NCBI GenBank assembly: GCA_041570195.1
Contig: JBFFWQ010000010.1
Span: forward strand, 18,529 to 82,528
Direction of reading: 5' to 3'
Length of the DNA: 64,000 nucleotides
Source of the DNA: UBA11865 sp041570195
Lineage (GTDB): Bacteria > Chloroflexota > Anaerolineae > Promineifilales > Promineifilaceae
Under the pieces are notes generated by a model. It had not been told where the DNA came from. It worked only from the letters and a program-made list of their open reading frames with translations, and did not search any database. The position numbers and the translations under genes were made by a program. Positions 8,161 through 16,863 of this stretch are shown here, piece by piece. How positions within the stretch are numbered: position 1 is the stretch's first letter; each line of letters begins with the position of its first letter.

Positions 8161-10404
8161 CTAACGTATTGTGCTACGCTGGCTCTCCTTTCCGCTATCT
8201 GGCCGAGTTGCTCCATACCAGGCAGCTTGAATGCAGCCAGGTACCGGAGGCAAGACGCGCTGGTGAGCGCCTGTCGTGGGATTGATCAGCGTCAACAGGC
8301 CTTGTTCGAGGATCAGCAGCCATTCTTCATCGGCCGACCATGAATAGGATGGAACCGCGCCAGTCGAACCACCGGTTGCAAGCCGGTGTTCGACCGTAGT
8401 CGTCAGGTGTTGGTCGGTAACGGTCATGACCCACTGGCCCTCGTCATCGTCGTAGCCGGCCGTTGCTAACCACTGTCCACTCGGCGATATGTTGAAACTC
8501 AATAGCCGGCCTTGGCGAGGAACCAGCATCGTCTGGCCCGTTTCCGGCTCGTATGCTACAAATCGTGCCTGGCCCATACCGCCCCTGCGGTCGAGGTCAA
8601 AGACCAGTATACGCCATGGCGCGGTTTCATCGGGGCTGACAAGCACGCGGCCGATCAACAGTCGAGGTGGCAACTGATCGATATCAAAAGCGTCTAACAA
8701 ATCGTCCGTGGTCAAGAGAACCTGCTCTTCACCATTGCCGTCGAAATTCATCACTACCACTGCTTGTTGCCCGTCGGCTGATCTAACAAAGCCGAAAGTC
8801 TGCTCGTTCAGCCAAAAAGCAGCTGTGCCGTCGCCGACTGGCACTGAGCTGAAACCCTGCCGGCGCCACAGCAGGCCGTACTCGCGGACCAGCAGACGAT
8901 CTCCGTTGGGCGACCAGACCGGCCGGCTGGCCATGCTGCGTTCTGGCACCTGGCAACCGCTTTGTAAACATTCCCGGAGGTTAATTGTGACGTAGCGATT
9001 GAAACGTTGGTCGGGAATGCTAATCACCAGGCGTTGCGAGCGTTCCTGAAGTTCCCAGCTTGCACCGGCCGCCTCAGCCTGGCCAGTTCGCTCTTCAAAT
9101 ACAAGCCGCTCACCATTAGGCGTCACGGCCCAGACTTGGCTACGGGTTCGCCCTTCCTCCGTAGATTGGCCGAGCACGAGGACGCCTTCTCCATCAGGGA
9201 TTCCTTTGATTGACAGCGCTTCCAGGTCCATGGGCGCCGCCTGCCATTCGCCTTCATCCAGATCTATCAAGAACATCCGCTGTGATCGTTCGAAGCCCCC
9301 ACTACACAAGAGAGCCACTTGACTCTCCGCTGGACGTTCGTCTATAGCAACTTCGATCTCGCCCATATCGGCTGGCCAGCGCAGCAGTCCTAGGTCGCTC
9401 AACATGACCTGCAACGCTGCCCGGTAACGGGCTTCCGTGCCGCAGCAATTAACGTCAATCAACCGGTCGCCCAAACCAATCACCAGATGCGTTGCATAGC
9501 CGCGCAGCAGCGCCTGGTAGCCCGACTCATCCACGGGTATACCTATCAGCGATGGTGTTGGCATGGTCACTTCAAGGCGGCCGCTCCCGTTGAGACGCCC
9601 GTCCAGACGCCCGTCCAGTTGAGTCCCGTACAGTCCCAGGCTGGCGAAGCGCTCGCTGACCTCGAACAGCGTAGCCGGATTCTGACTCAGAGCAAGTTGA
9701 ATCTCAAGTCCGGCCGGGCAACTCAGCTCGTCCACTTCCGAACACAGTTTAGTGACAATACCGTCCAGGTCTCGCTGAAGACGCAAGGCGACCTGCTCGT
9801 CTCGATCGGGATAGGAGACGGCCACGATTTGACCAGCAGTCAGGGAATTTCTGCCCCAGAAATCGTCACGAGGCGGCGACCAAACCCAGCGCTCACCACG
9901 GCGAAAGATGCTCGTCTGCTGCAAACGTATCGATTCTCGCTCCAAACCTTGCCCCCTCAGCCCGTAGGTACTCTCGGCCAAGACTTCGCCACTGTCCAAC
10001 TCAGGGGAAAGGACAACCTCGGCGTCATCAAGTCCTATCTGTCGATTTATAAGCCCGAATGCACTCAGATCATACAACCATCCTCGGGCGAATAACTCCT
10101 GCTGGGCCGTGGCCCATTCCGCGTCCCGGCCCGACAACAAGTTGCGGAATAACTCACTGTCGTCTTCATCAATAGCCTGCTGAATTAGATAATAGCTTGA
10201 GAGGATGTCATTCGCCCTAGCACTCTCGGCCGCCGAGATCCTCTCCCGAACTTGCCAGAATACCGCACCGGCTGCCAGGACCAACGCCCCCACGATAGCC
10301 GCCAGCCAAGTCCATCGTCGTCGCCCACTTCGCAACTTGCGGACTGCTTGGACATCTGTCCATTTGTCGTCCTCGTCGGTCTGCCAGTCGAATCGGTTCG
10401 TCAA
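8161..10404 (-). CDS. FDWQ-family membrane protein with beta-propeller-like C-terminus, paralogue 2
   Basis: A 747-residue protein of unknown function, collinear with its neighbours. It opens with RFDWQTDED, then a basic stretch and a TM helix (about residues 31-50). The extracytoplasmic region carries WVWSPPRDDFWG, YPDRDEQVALRLQRDLD, a Cys pair ending in CPAG, and the signature PSLIGIPVDESGYQALLRGYA. Blade-like motifs follow (VWSPNGDR, ISPSGQWLA, SWSADEEW), and the tail has CIQAAW. The start is a TTG with GAGAG about 7 bases upstream; no better start keeps the FDWQ tail. An exact 12-base tandem duplication at 9594-9617 encodes a repeated LDGR. It is probably in one transcript with paralogue 1. 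Confidence 0.75.
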   Translation of the reverse strand: MTNRFDWQTDEDDKWTDVQAVRKLRSGRRRWTWLAAIVGALVLAAGAVFWQVRERISAAESARANDILSSYYLIQQAIDEDDSELFRNLLSGRDAEWATAQQELFARGWLYDLSAFGLINRQIGLDDAEVVLSPELDSGEVLAESTYGLRGQGLERESIRLQQTSIFRRGERWVWSPPRDDFWGRNSLTAGQIVAVSYPDRDEQVALRLQRDLDGIVTKLCSEVDELSCPAGLEIQLALSQNPATLFEVSERFASLGLYGTQLDGRLDGRLNGSGRLEVTMPTPSLIGIPVDESGYQALLRGYATHLVIGLGDRLIDVNCCGTEARYRAALQVMLSDLGLLRWPADMGEIEVAIDERPAESQVALLCSGGFERSQRMFLIDLDEGEWQAAPMDLEALSIKGIPDGEGVLVLGQSTEEGRTRSQVWAVTPNGERLVFEERTGQAEAAGASWELQERSQRLVISIPDQRFNRYVTINLRECLQSGCQVPERSMASRPVWSPNGDRLLVREYGLLWRRQGFSSVPVGDGTAAFWLNEQTFGFVRSADGQQAVVVMNFDGNGEEQVLLTTDDLLDAFDIDQLPPRLLIGRVLVSPDETAPWRILVFDLDRRGGMGQARFVAYEPETGQTMLVPRQGRLLSFNISPSGQWLATAGYDDDEGQWVMTVTDQHLTTTVEHRLATGGSTGAVPSYSWSADEEWLLILEQGLLTLINPTTGAHQRVLPPVPGCIQAAWYGATRPDSGKESQRSTIR
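9594..9617. repeat. Exact 12-base tandem duplication inside a coding region
   Basis: The unit GACGCCCGTCCA occurs twice back to back (9594-9605 and 9606-9617) in paralogue 2 and keeps the frame. On the minus strand it encodes LDGR twice. It lies in a loop just before the conserved P-x-L-I-G-x-P signature and has no counterpart in the other three paralogues. Confidence 0.9.
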
Positions 10405-10503
10405 TTCCCTACTCTCACAGTTCCAGCAACGCCAAGCGTAGATGCATCAAGAAATGCTACGTTCATGAACTCTGGATTCTACGCCAACCAGGCTGCACAC
10501 CAA

Positions 10504-10551
10504 AGTAGGCCAGCCGAACATGATGGCCGCCATCATGCAAGATCGCCTACT
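10504..10551 (-). other. Nested inverted repeat between FDWQ paralogues 3 and 2
   Basis: An outer pair AGTAGGC (10504-10510) and GCCTACT (10545-10551) encloses a strong inner hairpin CATGATGG, loop CCG, CCATCATG (10519-10537). The outer arm overlaps the stop codon of paralogue 3. No U-run follows on the minus strand, so it is not a standard terminator. It may be an RNA processing or stability element in the 142-base intercistronic gap. Confidence 0.5.
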
Positions 10552-12703
10552 CAGCCATGGACTCGTTAATCCATGCCGGATAAGAACAGGCGTGAAGATC
10601 ATGGGCGATTATTCGCTGGTAGCCGAGGGCCGGAGCGACCAGTCTCAGGAAGTTCTTATCCACTATCAGAAACCATCGGCCGTCGGATGACCAATCGAAA
10701 AATGGCTGGTCGAACGAAAACCCAGGATAATGCGTTGAATAGCGAATCACATTATCTTGCCCGATCTCGGCCACATATATGGCCCACAAATCTGACCCTT
10801 TGTCGATCAGTTGGCCGGCCGTGAGCCAACGCCCATCGGCCGAAATCAAGAAAGGCGTATGCCCGATAGGGGCGCCGGCCGACGGGATGCTGGCTGGCGG
10901 ACCGTCAAGGGACAGCTCCAGGCGGGCCCGGCCGGCGCTCAGGAACTCACCGCTGGATCCCTTTGGCATCGCGATGGGTAGCGACACGAATACGTAACGG
11001 CTATCGGCGCCGGCATATTGCCGACCATACAATATCAGTGACACTGATTCACCGTGAGTGACCACAACATGCTGTATAAATACCGGGCTATTCACCACCA
11101 ACGCTGACCCGGCCCCGGTCTGGTCCAGCGCGTCGGCCCGCCAGAACCCAGATACTTGATCGTCATCTGCAAGACCGGTGACCAGTTCGCTAATCTGCCC
11201 TTCCCCTTCCTCAAGCTCTCTAGCGAAACCATAACGTCGGTCGCCCAACCAAAATGGGCTATGGCCTTCGCCGAGACGAAGAATCGTCCGACCTTCGTCG
11301 TCGGCCAGGAAGACTTGTCCGTCATTGACGACAAGGCTACGGCTACCATCAGGCGACCAGACCGTAAAGCCATCAAGCGGCCTCAGGGCGCAACCTTTCG
11401 GAGGGCAAACATTCAGCCCAGAATGGTCCGTTTCGACCAGATTATAGAACGGAGCCCGCATGGTACCCTGAAAACTCGATAGAAGCAGCTTCGATTTCCC
11501 ATTGGACCCGGTCCAGCCAACCTCATAGTCCGTTAGTGGAGCGTAGGTTGCATCATGCCGCGTAACGGCCTGGCCACCCGACCACTGAACCATTCGTAGC
11601 CGATGCGGCTGACCGGGTAAGAGCTCGCGCAGGATTAGGCTACTGTCGGATTCGTCAACAGCCAGAAACCGAAAAGAACGGTCGTCCAGCTCCCCGCGCC
11701 AGATATCTCTGGCCGGATCATAGCTATACAACCGCTGCATGTCGTCGTACTGGCTGAAACAGAGCATTGCCACGACCTGTTCAGGCAGCTGGATTGGCAT
11801 GGCCAACATGGCGCCAAAAGCATCGAGGATGGGCGCGGAATACGCGTCGTATAATGCCTCATAGGCGGCGGCGTTCAGTGGTTTACCGACCAGGGTCGGC
11901 GAGGGCAAGACAAACGTGCGGCCCGCGACCAAGGGTGTGTGCCGATCAGTCAGCCTGAACAATACTTGGGGATCGCTTTCCAGGCGCACCGCCAACTTTG
12001 CATCTGGCGGGCACTCTCCTTCATCCAGGGAACTGGCGCAGCGCTGTTTCATTTCACTTTGTAGATCGGCCAGCAGCCGAACTGCCACATCTTCGTCCCT
12101 CGCCCGAAATGTCAACGACGCCAGATCACCCGTCTTGGTCCGCCAACTGCCCCAGAACTCCTCGTCTGGCCGCTGCAGTAACCATCGCGAACCCTCGCGC
12201 GTCAATGACACTGTTTGCTGCAACTCGATTCCGTCGACGCCGGGGTCGCCACTGACCGGTTGATAGGTCAATGGAAACGCTATTTCGGCCGCCCGCCAAT
12301 TGGCAGACAGATCAATCGTCGGTTGCGATTCTAGGGCTTCGGCCTTTTCCTGGTCAAGGATCATGCCCAGGTCATCACGGTCAAAAAGCAGTCCCGTTTC
12401 GATTAGCTTTCGCTGAGTTGCAGCCCATTCCGGCTCCCCACCCAGCAGTAGCGTATCGAGTAGGTCAATATCCCGCTCAATGGCCGCCTGCCGCCACACG
12501 CCAAAGGCGGCCATCACATCCTCTGTAACGACCTTATCTCGGATCTCCGCCTGACGCCCCAACTGCCAGTAGGCGACGGCCGCCAGCCCCATGATTCCAA
12601 TGACAGCCAACGCCACGATCCACCCACGCCGCTGTTCAGAGCCGGAAACCACCGGCGGCGCCACGGCTCCTTCTTCCTCAGTTTGCCAGTCAAAGCGGCC
12701 CAT
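10547..12703 (-). CDS. FDWQ-family membrane protein with beta-propeller-like C-terminus, paralogue 3
   Basis: A 718-residue protein of unknown function. The cytoplasmic tail begins GRFDWQTEEE and the TM helix is about residues 29-47. Shared motifs are WLLQRPDEEFWGSW, RARDEDVAVRLLADLQ, a Cys pair ending in CPPD, and PTLVGKPLNAAAYEALYDAYS. This last signature is more diverged than in the other three. The C-terminal half has propeller-like motifs (VWSPDGSR, ISADGRWL, DWSSDGRW) and the tail CSYPAW. The start is ATG with only a weak ribosome site. The gene follows paralogue 4 after 50 bases. Surface location is predicted from the single N-terminal TM helix and the Cys pair. Confidence 0.75.
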   Translation of the reverse strand: MGRFDWQTEEEGAVAPPVVSGSEQRRGWIVALAVIGIMGLAAVAYWQLGRQAEIRDKVVTEDVMAAFGVWRQAAIERDIDLLDTLLLGGEPEWAATQRKLIETGLLFDRDDLGMILDQEKAEALESQPTIDLSANWRAAEIAFPLTYQPVSGDPGVDGIELQQTVSLTREGSRWLLQRPDEEFWGSWRTKTGDLASLTFRARDEDVAVRLLADLQSEMKQRCASSLDEGECPPDAKLAVRLESDPQVLFRLTDRHTPLVAGRTFVLPSPTLVGKPLNAAAYEALYDAYSAPILDAFGAMLAMPIQLPEQVVAMLCFSQYDDMQRLYSYDPARDIWRGELDDRSFRFLAVDESDSSLILRELLPGQPHRLRMVQWSGGQAVTRHDATYAPLTDYEVGWTGSNGKSKLLLSSFQGTMRAPFYNLVETDHSGLNVCPPKGCALRPLDGFTVWSPDGSRSLVVNDGQVFLADDEGRTILRLGEGHSPFWLGDRRYGFARELEEGEGQISELVTGLADDDQVSGFWRADALDQTGAGSALVVNSPVFIQHVVVTHGESVSLILYGRQYAGADSRYVFVSLPIAMPKGSSGEFLSAGRARLELSLDGPPASIPSAGAPIGHTPFLISADGRWLTAGQLIDKGSDLWAIYVAEIGQDNVIRYSTHYPGFSFDQPFFDWSSDGRWFLIVDKNFLRLVAPALGYQRIIAHDLHACSYPAWINESMAE

Positions 12704-12753
12704 GACCAGTCTTCGGTCGCTGCCTCTATGCTTTCCAGTTTAATTCAGCAGCC

Positions 12754-14154
12754 TCATTGTACCATGCTATGGCTACTAAGCGGCGGGTCTAACCCAAGCC
12801 ACGACGCATCGCTCTTGATACTCATGGTCGACAAGCGACTGTATCCGTCTTCTGGCGCGGATTTCGGATTATATTGTGAAGCAAAAAGGCGCCAGGCCTC
12901 AGAGAAGCTTGGTTCGCCTGTGACCGGCGCCAACATGGCCAGCCATTCCTGGAAGCTGCCTGCCTGAGCCTGAAGGCGCAACATCTCCGCCACCGGCACG
13001 GCACTCCAGCTTGTGTTCAGAAACTCTACCAGCGCGTAAGCCGTTCGCCCGTTTGCATCGCTCCGAAGGTCGTCCAATGGAAGCTCGTTCCTCCACAGCG
13101 TCTCAGCTACCGTCAGCACTTCGTCACTAGTAGCTGGGACTGCGCCTGGTTCCAGGGACCAGGTCATTAACCCAAGACGATTCAATGATAGATCCAATAG
13201 CGCAACGCCAAGTAATCCCGTTTCGCAGCAAGTCACTCCGGTTTGCTCGGCGATCAGTGCGGCAACGATACGCGCCGCATATGCACGAAATAGCGCCCTG
13301 TAGCCTGACTCGTCTATGGGAACACCCAAGAGCGTCGGCGCTGGCAGATCCACGTTGAGATCGCCCTTCAATCGCGATGCCGGGTCTGACAATTCGACCA
13401 GAACAGCCGGATCAGCCACCATGTCCACGCCGAGGTGCAGATCGGCCGGGCAGTTGAGTTCGGCAATAGAATGGCAGACCTGACCGACGACGCCTTCAAA
13501 ATCGGCCGCCAGCCGCAGGGCCAATTGCTGATCGCGCTGCGGATAGTTTAGGGTCAGGTATCGGCCGCTGATTGTCTGCCACGGCCCCCAAAAGTCGCTG
13601 GTTGGCGGATTTAGCAACCATTGACCATCGTCGAGGCGGTAGGTAAACAGCTGACGCAGTATCACCGTGTCTGCCCCGGCTATGTCGGAGTCTAATCGGT
13701 ATCGGTAATCGGCATTCACTTGCGCTCGGCCCAAGCTGGCCGAAAGAGTCACGGAAACCGATTCCGGCGTCGTGCCCGGCGACAAGAATAGATTGAGCGG
13801 TCGACGGTCTAGCAAGAGGCCCCGCTCGGCCAGTTGCACCTGGGCATCGGTCCATTCATGTAAGCGGTCGAGGATCAAGCCGCTAAACAATTCGCTATCG
13901 CCTTCAGCGGCCGAAATCAAGACCAGATTGTGGACGCCCAGTACGACCTGCACCGTGTCTGCCGAGCTTTCGTTCAGGAATCTCTCGACCCGGGCGAAGG
14001 AGACGGCGCCCCCGGCAGCGACGGCCATCAAGACCAAGACGATGATGACTAACCTCAGACTGCGCAGTCTATTGCGTGGCGACGAGCCCTTTTCGGGCTC
14101 AAGTTCACCCCATTGGCTATCATCTTCGGCTTGCCAGTCAAATCGAGAGGGCAT
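12754..14154 (-). CDS. FDWQ-family membrane protein without propeller, paralogue 4
   Basis: A 466-residue protein and the first paralogue in transcription order. It has the tail SRFDWQAEDD, a TM helix (about residues 33-53), then WLLNPPTSDFWGPW, YPQRDQQLALRLAADFE, a Cys pair ending in CPAD, and PTLLGVPIDESGYRALFRAYA. In place of the propeller it ends in a helical region (ALVEFLNTSWSAVPVAEMLR, then SFSEAWRLFAS). That tail resembles the C-terminal lobe of peptidase-MA (gluzincin) proteins, but no HExxH motif is present. The ATG has AAGG about 6 bases upstream. This short member may show the ancestral domain plan of the family, which is inference. Confidence 0.75.
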   Translation of the reverse strand: MPSRFDWQAEDDSQWGELEPEKGSSPRNRLRSLRLVIIVLVLMAVAAGGAVSFARVERFLNESSADTVQVVLGVHNLVLISAAEGDSELFSGLILDRLHEWTDAQVQLAERGLLLDRRPLNLFLSPGTTPESVSVTLSASLGRAQVNADYRYRLDSDIAGADTVILRQLFTYRLDDGQWLLNPPTSDFWGPWQTISGRYLTLNYPQRDQQLALRLAADFEGVVGQVCHSIAELNCPADLHLGVDMVADPAVLVELSDPASRLKGDLNVDLPAPTLLGVPIDESGYRALFRAYAARIVAALIAEQTGVTCCETGLLGVALLDLSLNRLGLMTWSLEPGAVPATSDEVLTVAETLWRNELPLDDLRSDANGRTAYALVEFLNTSWSAVPVAEMLRLQAQAGSFQEWLAMLAPVTGEPSFSEAWRLFASQYNPKSAPEDGYSRLSTMSIKSDASWLGLDPPLSSHSMVQ

Positions 14155-14253
14155 CGATCGCCTTGGTAGGTATTGGTGGCCGGATAGTGTATGGTCGAGG
14201 CATTCCTACCTCATTCCTGGCGGACATATATCATCGAAAGCCTTCTTGAATGC

Positions 14254-16863
14254 CTAATCTGCTCCGTAAAGATGTCGGTAGATGGCCTGCCCGGCGTATA
14301 TTCGCTCGATATACTGGCGTGTTTCAGAAAAATCCACGGTCTCTACATATAGATCAATATCTCCGCCGGCTTGCTCATACCAGCGGGCAGCATTTCCAGG
14401 TCCGGCGTTATAGGCCGAAAGAGCGGCGGCGACATCACCATCAAACGCGTCCAGCTGCTGATCCAGATAGTACGCTCCGAACGCGATGCCGATATAGGGT
14501 CGGTACAGATCTTCATTGACATAATCATCAAGGCCCAGGCGTTTGGCGATATAGGCGCCGGTGTCCGGAATGACCTGGCTTAAGCCCTGGGCCGCTGCCC
14601 CAGAGGTAGCGAAACTCTCGAACAAGCTCTCCTGGCGCACTAAGGCAAATTGGAGCAGCGGATCATAGCCGTAGCTCTGTGCCTCGGCCATTATGAGGTC
14701 AGAATAATACGTGGGATAGGCCAGCGCGCCAATGAATCGTGGCGCTTCGAATACGTCAACGCCCAATTCGGCCAATACAGAAGATGCAGCCAGGATCGAG
14801 GAGCGGTAGAGACCGATATCCCGGAAAAAAAGGGCCAATTGGTAGCTGGACAGCGGGTCTGAAGCGGCATCGGAGCGCAAACTTTCTAGCTCGCTTTTGG
14901 CCTCCTGCCTGAGACCTAGCCGCCACAAGTTCCGACCGCGCACAAGCCGGCCGTCCCCAACCAGGTTGTCGTACAGTTCGGAAACATCGGCGTCGCCTGC
15001 CAGTTCCAGTCTCTCTCGCAGCCACGCTTCGGCCGCTCGCTGGTCGACAGATCCCAACTCAATGTCAGTGGATGGCGGCGTCTCAAAGGGCGCCGTGTCT
15101 GAAGCGATATGCCGCGCGCGCAGCGGATAAAAGGTGGAACCCTTGGTTTCACTTGCCTGGGCCAACAATACTTCCCTGTCCTCATCATCTGCTGTACGCA
15201 ATTGCCACACCACAGCGGCTGCACCATAATGGTCATTGGGGTAAAGTTCGGCTGCCATCTCCCACAGAGCCACAGCCTGGTCGGCATCGCCCTTCCCATA
15301 GTTCAAGGTGCCAGCTCGGAACAGGGCCTCGTCCGCGTCTTCATGTTCGGGATACAGTTCGGCTAGCATCTGGTAACGTTCGATGGCCAAGGGCCAGTCG
15401 TCTAGTCGTTCGGCGATGGCCGCACTCCACCAGGCAGCAAAGGGTCCATCTTCGCCTTCTGGAAACGTTTCAACATACAACTGATAGTGGTCGGCCGCTT
15501 CTGCCAGCGTCCCAGTCCGCGCCAGCATTTTAGCCTTCTCAATCAACCCCCGGGCCGCCGCTGTTCGGACCAATGGATCGGTATCTTCGGCCGCCAACGG
15601 CGCTGCGTCGCCCTGGCTCTGTGAGTCTTCGACCGGCTGGTTGGCATCTATGTAGACTTGAAGCTGGTCAAGTGCTGCCGGCACATTGCCCAAGCCCTCG
15701 TATGACCAGGCCAGATATAGGTGGGCGTCTTCATTATGTCCTTCCTCCGACTCCAGGTAGCGGTTGAAGGCAGCCACGGCCGGTTCGTAGGCGTTGGCGT
15801 GATAATCAACCAGGCCGCGCTGAAAATCGTCTACTTCGTAGCCGGCCTCTACCAGGGCTGACAATGCCAGATAGCTCTCGTAGGACTGCGGGTAGGCCTG
15901 CACTGCTTCCTGATAAAGACCATAGCCTTCCTCCAGATTGCCGGCCATGATCTCAGCCGTTCCTGCCAGGTAGGTGGCCTCGCCCAATGTATTCTGGCCC
16001 TTTGCCAGGTCCATGACCGCCTCGTACTGATCGATGGCCGCCGTGTAGTTACCATCCTCCAAGTGAAGCTGAGCCAGGCGGTATCTATTGCCAACTACTA
16101 CGGCCGGAAGGGCATCAGATCCAACGGCCGCTTCATAGGCAGCTACAGCCGATTGGCGCTCACCCAGCGCCAGGTAACACTCAGCAATCATCGGCTGGAT
16201 ATAAGCGTTCAGCGCGCTGTTCGCTTCTACGTAGGCATCGTACGCGCCTATCGCCGCCCGGCAGTCGCCTTGCTCGGCGTAGGTTTGGGCCAGGTGAAAG
16301 TACGCGTCCTCAACCTGGACCGGATCTTCGCTATCGGCGATCGCGTTTCCGGCGTCATCAACTACGCTTTCGCTCGCGGCGTCGGCTAGAAGTGCGCTAA
16401 ATGCCTCGCTAGCCGCTGAATCTTGTCCGGCCTCCATCTGGGCCTGCCCTAAGGCCATTAGGGCCTCCTGGCGCTGACTTTCTGACAAATCATCGGATGC
16501 CAGTCCGGCCTGCAGCTGATCAGCGGCCGCCGCGAAGTCTTCATTCTCCAGATGGATTTGCCCTAGTTCAAGACGTTCAGCCGGCAAGGGCGTGGCCGTT
16601 GGAGTCCCGGACGCAGTCGGAGATGGACTTGGCGTGGCGCTGGTCGCTGGCTGGCCACCTTCTGTCCGAGCGGGTTCATCACCCGACCAAGGCGTGCTGG
16701 TAGGCAAGCCGGGTAATAAGGTCGGCGTCGCCTCCATGGTCGGGCCGAGGGCGACGGCTTCTGTTGCTAAGGGGCCGTCTTCCTTTACACAAGCTGCTAG
16801 CAGAAGGAGCGATAGAACAAGTCCCACCGCTTTGCATTTAGCTTTCATTCGCCTCGAGCTCAT
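14254..16863 (-). CDS. Lytic transglycosylase lipoprotein with TPR repeats (Slt70-like)
   Basis: A secreted, probably lipid-anchored murein lytic transglycosylase of about 869 residues. The signal peptide ends in the lipobox LLAAC, followed by a Thr/Pro-rich linker. About 500 residues of TPR-like helical repeats come next, for example DAYFHLAQTYAEQGDCRAAI. The C-terminal SLT domain has the catalytic Glu in LVRQESLFE, then AAQGLSQVIPDTG, ALSAYNAGPG and a final ETRQYIERIY. I start it at the ATG at 16863, which has GAAGG 6 bases upstream; the open frame up to 16998 is inside the preceding gene. It overlaps that gene's end by 26 bases, which suggests coupling. It likely trims peptidoglycan during growth. 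Confidence 0.9.
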   Translation of the reverse strand: MSSRRMKAKCKAVGLVLSLLLLAACVKEDGPLATEAVALGPTMEATPTLLPGLPTSTPWSGDEPARTEGGQPATSATPSPSPTASGTPTATPLPAERLELGQIHLENEDFAAAADQLQAGLASDDLSESQRQEALMALGQAQMEAGQDSAASEAFSALLADAASESVVDDAGNAIADSEDPVQVEDAYFHLAQTYAEQGDCRAAIGAYDAYVEANSALNAYIQPMIAECYLALGERQSAVAAYEAAVGSDALPAVVVGNRYRLAQLHLEDGNYTAAIDQYEAVMDLAKGQNTLGEATYLAGTAEIMAGNLEEGYGLYQEAVQAYPQSYESYLALSALVEAGYEVDDFQRGLVDYHANAYEPAVAAFNRYLESEEGHNEDAHLYLAWSYEGLGNVPAALDQLQVYIDANQPVEDSQSQGDAAPLAAEDTDPLVRTAAARGLIEKAKMLARTGTLAEAADHYQLYVETFPEGEDGPFAAWWSAAIAERLDDWPLAIERYQMLAELYPEHEDADEALFRAGTLNYGKGDADQAVALWEMAAELYPNDHYGAAAVVWQLRTADDEDREVLLAQASETKGSTFYPLRARHIASDTAPFETPPSTDIELGSVDQRAAEAWLRERLELAGDADVSELYDNLVGDGRLVRGRNLWRLGLRQEAKSELESLRSDAASDPLSSYQLALFFRDIGLYRSSILAASSVLAELGVDVFEAPRFIGALAYPTYYSDLIMAEAQSYGYDPLLQFALVRQESLFESFATSGAAAQGLSQVIPDTGAYIAKRLGLDDYVNEDLYRPYIGIAFGAYYLDQQLDAFDGDVAAALSAYNAGPGNAARWYEQAGGDIDLYVETVDFSETRQYIERIYAGQAIYRHLYGAD

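Noticed and set aside
9594..9617. Start of a CRISPR or minisatellite array
   Set aside because: Only two copies of a 12-base unit are present, in frame within a gene, with no spacers.
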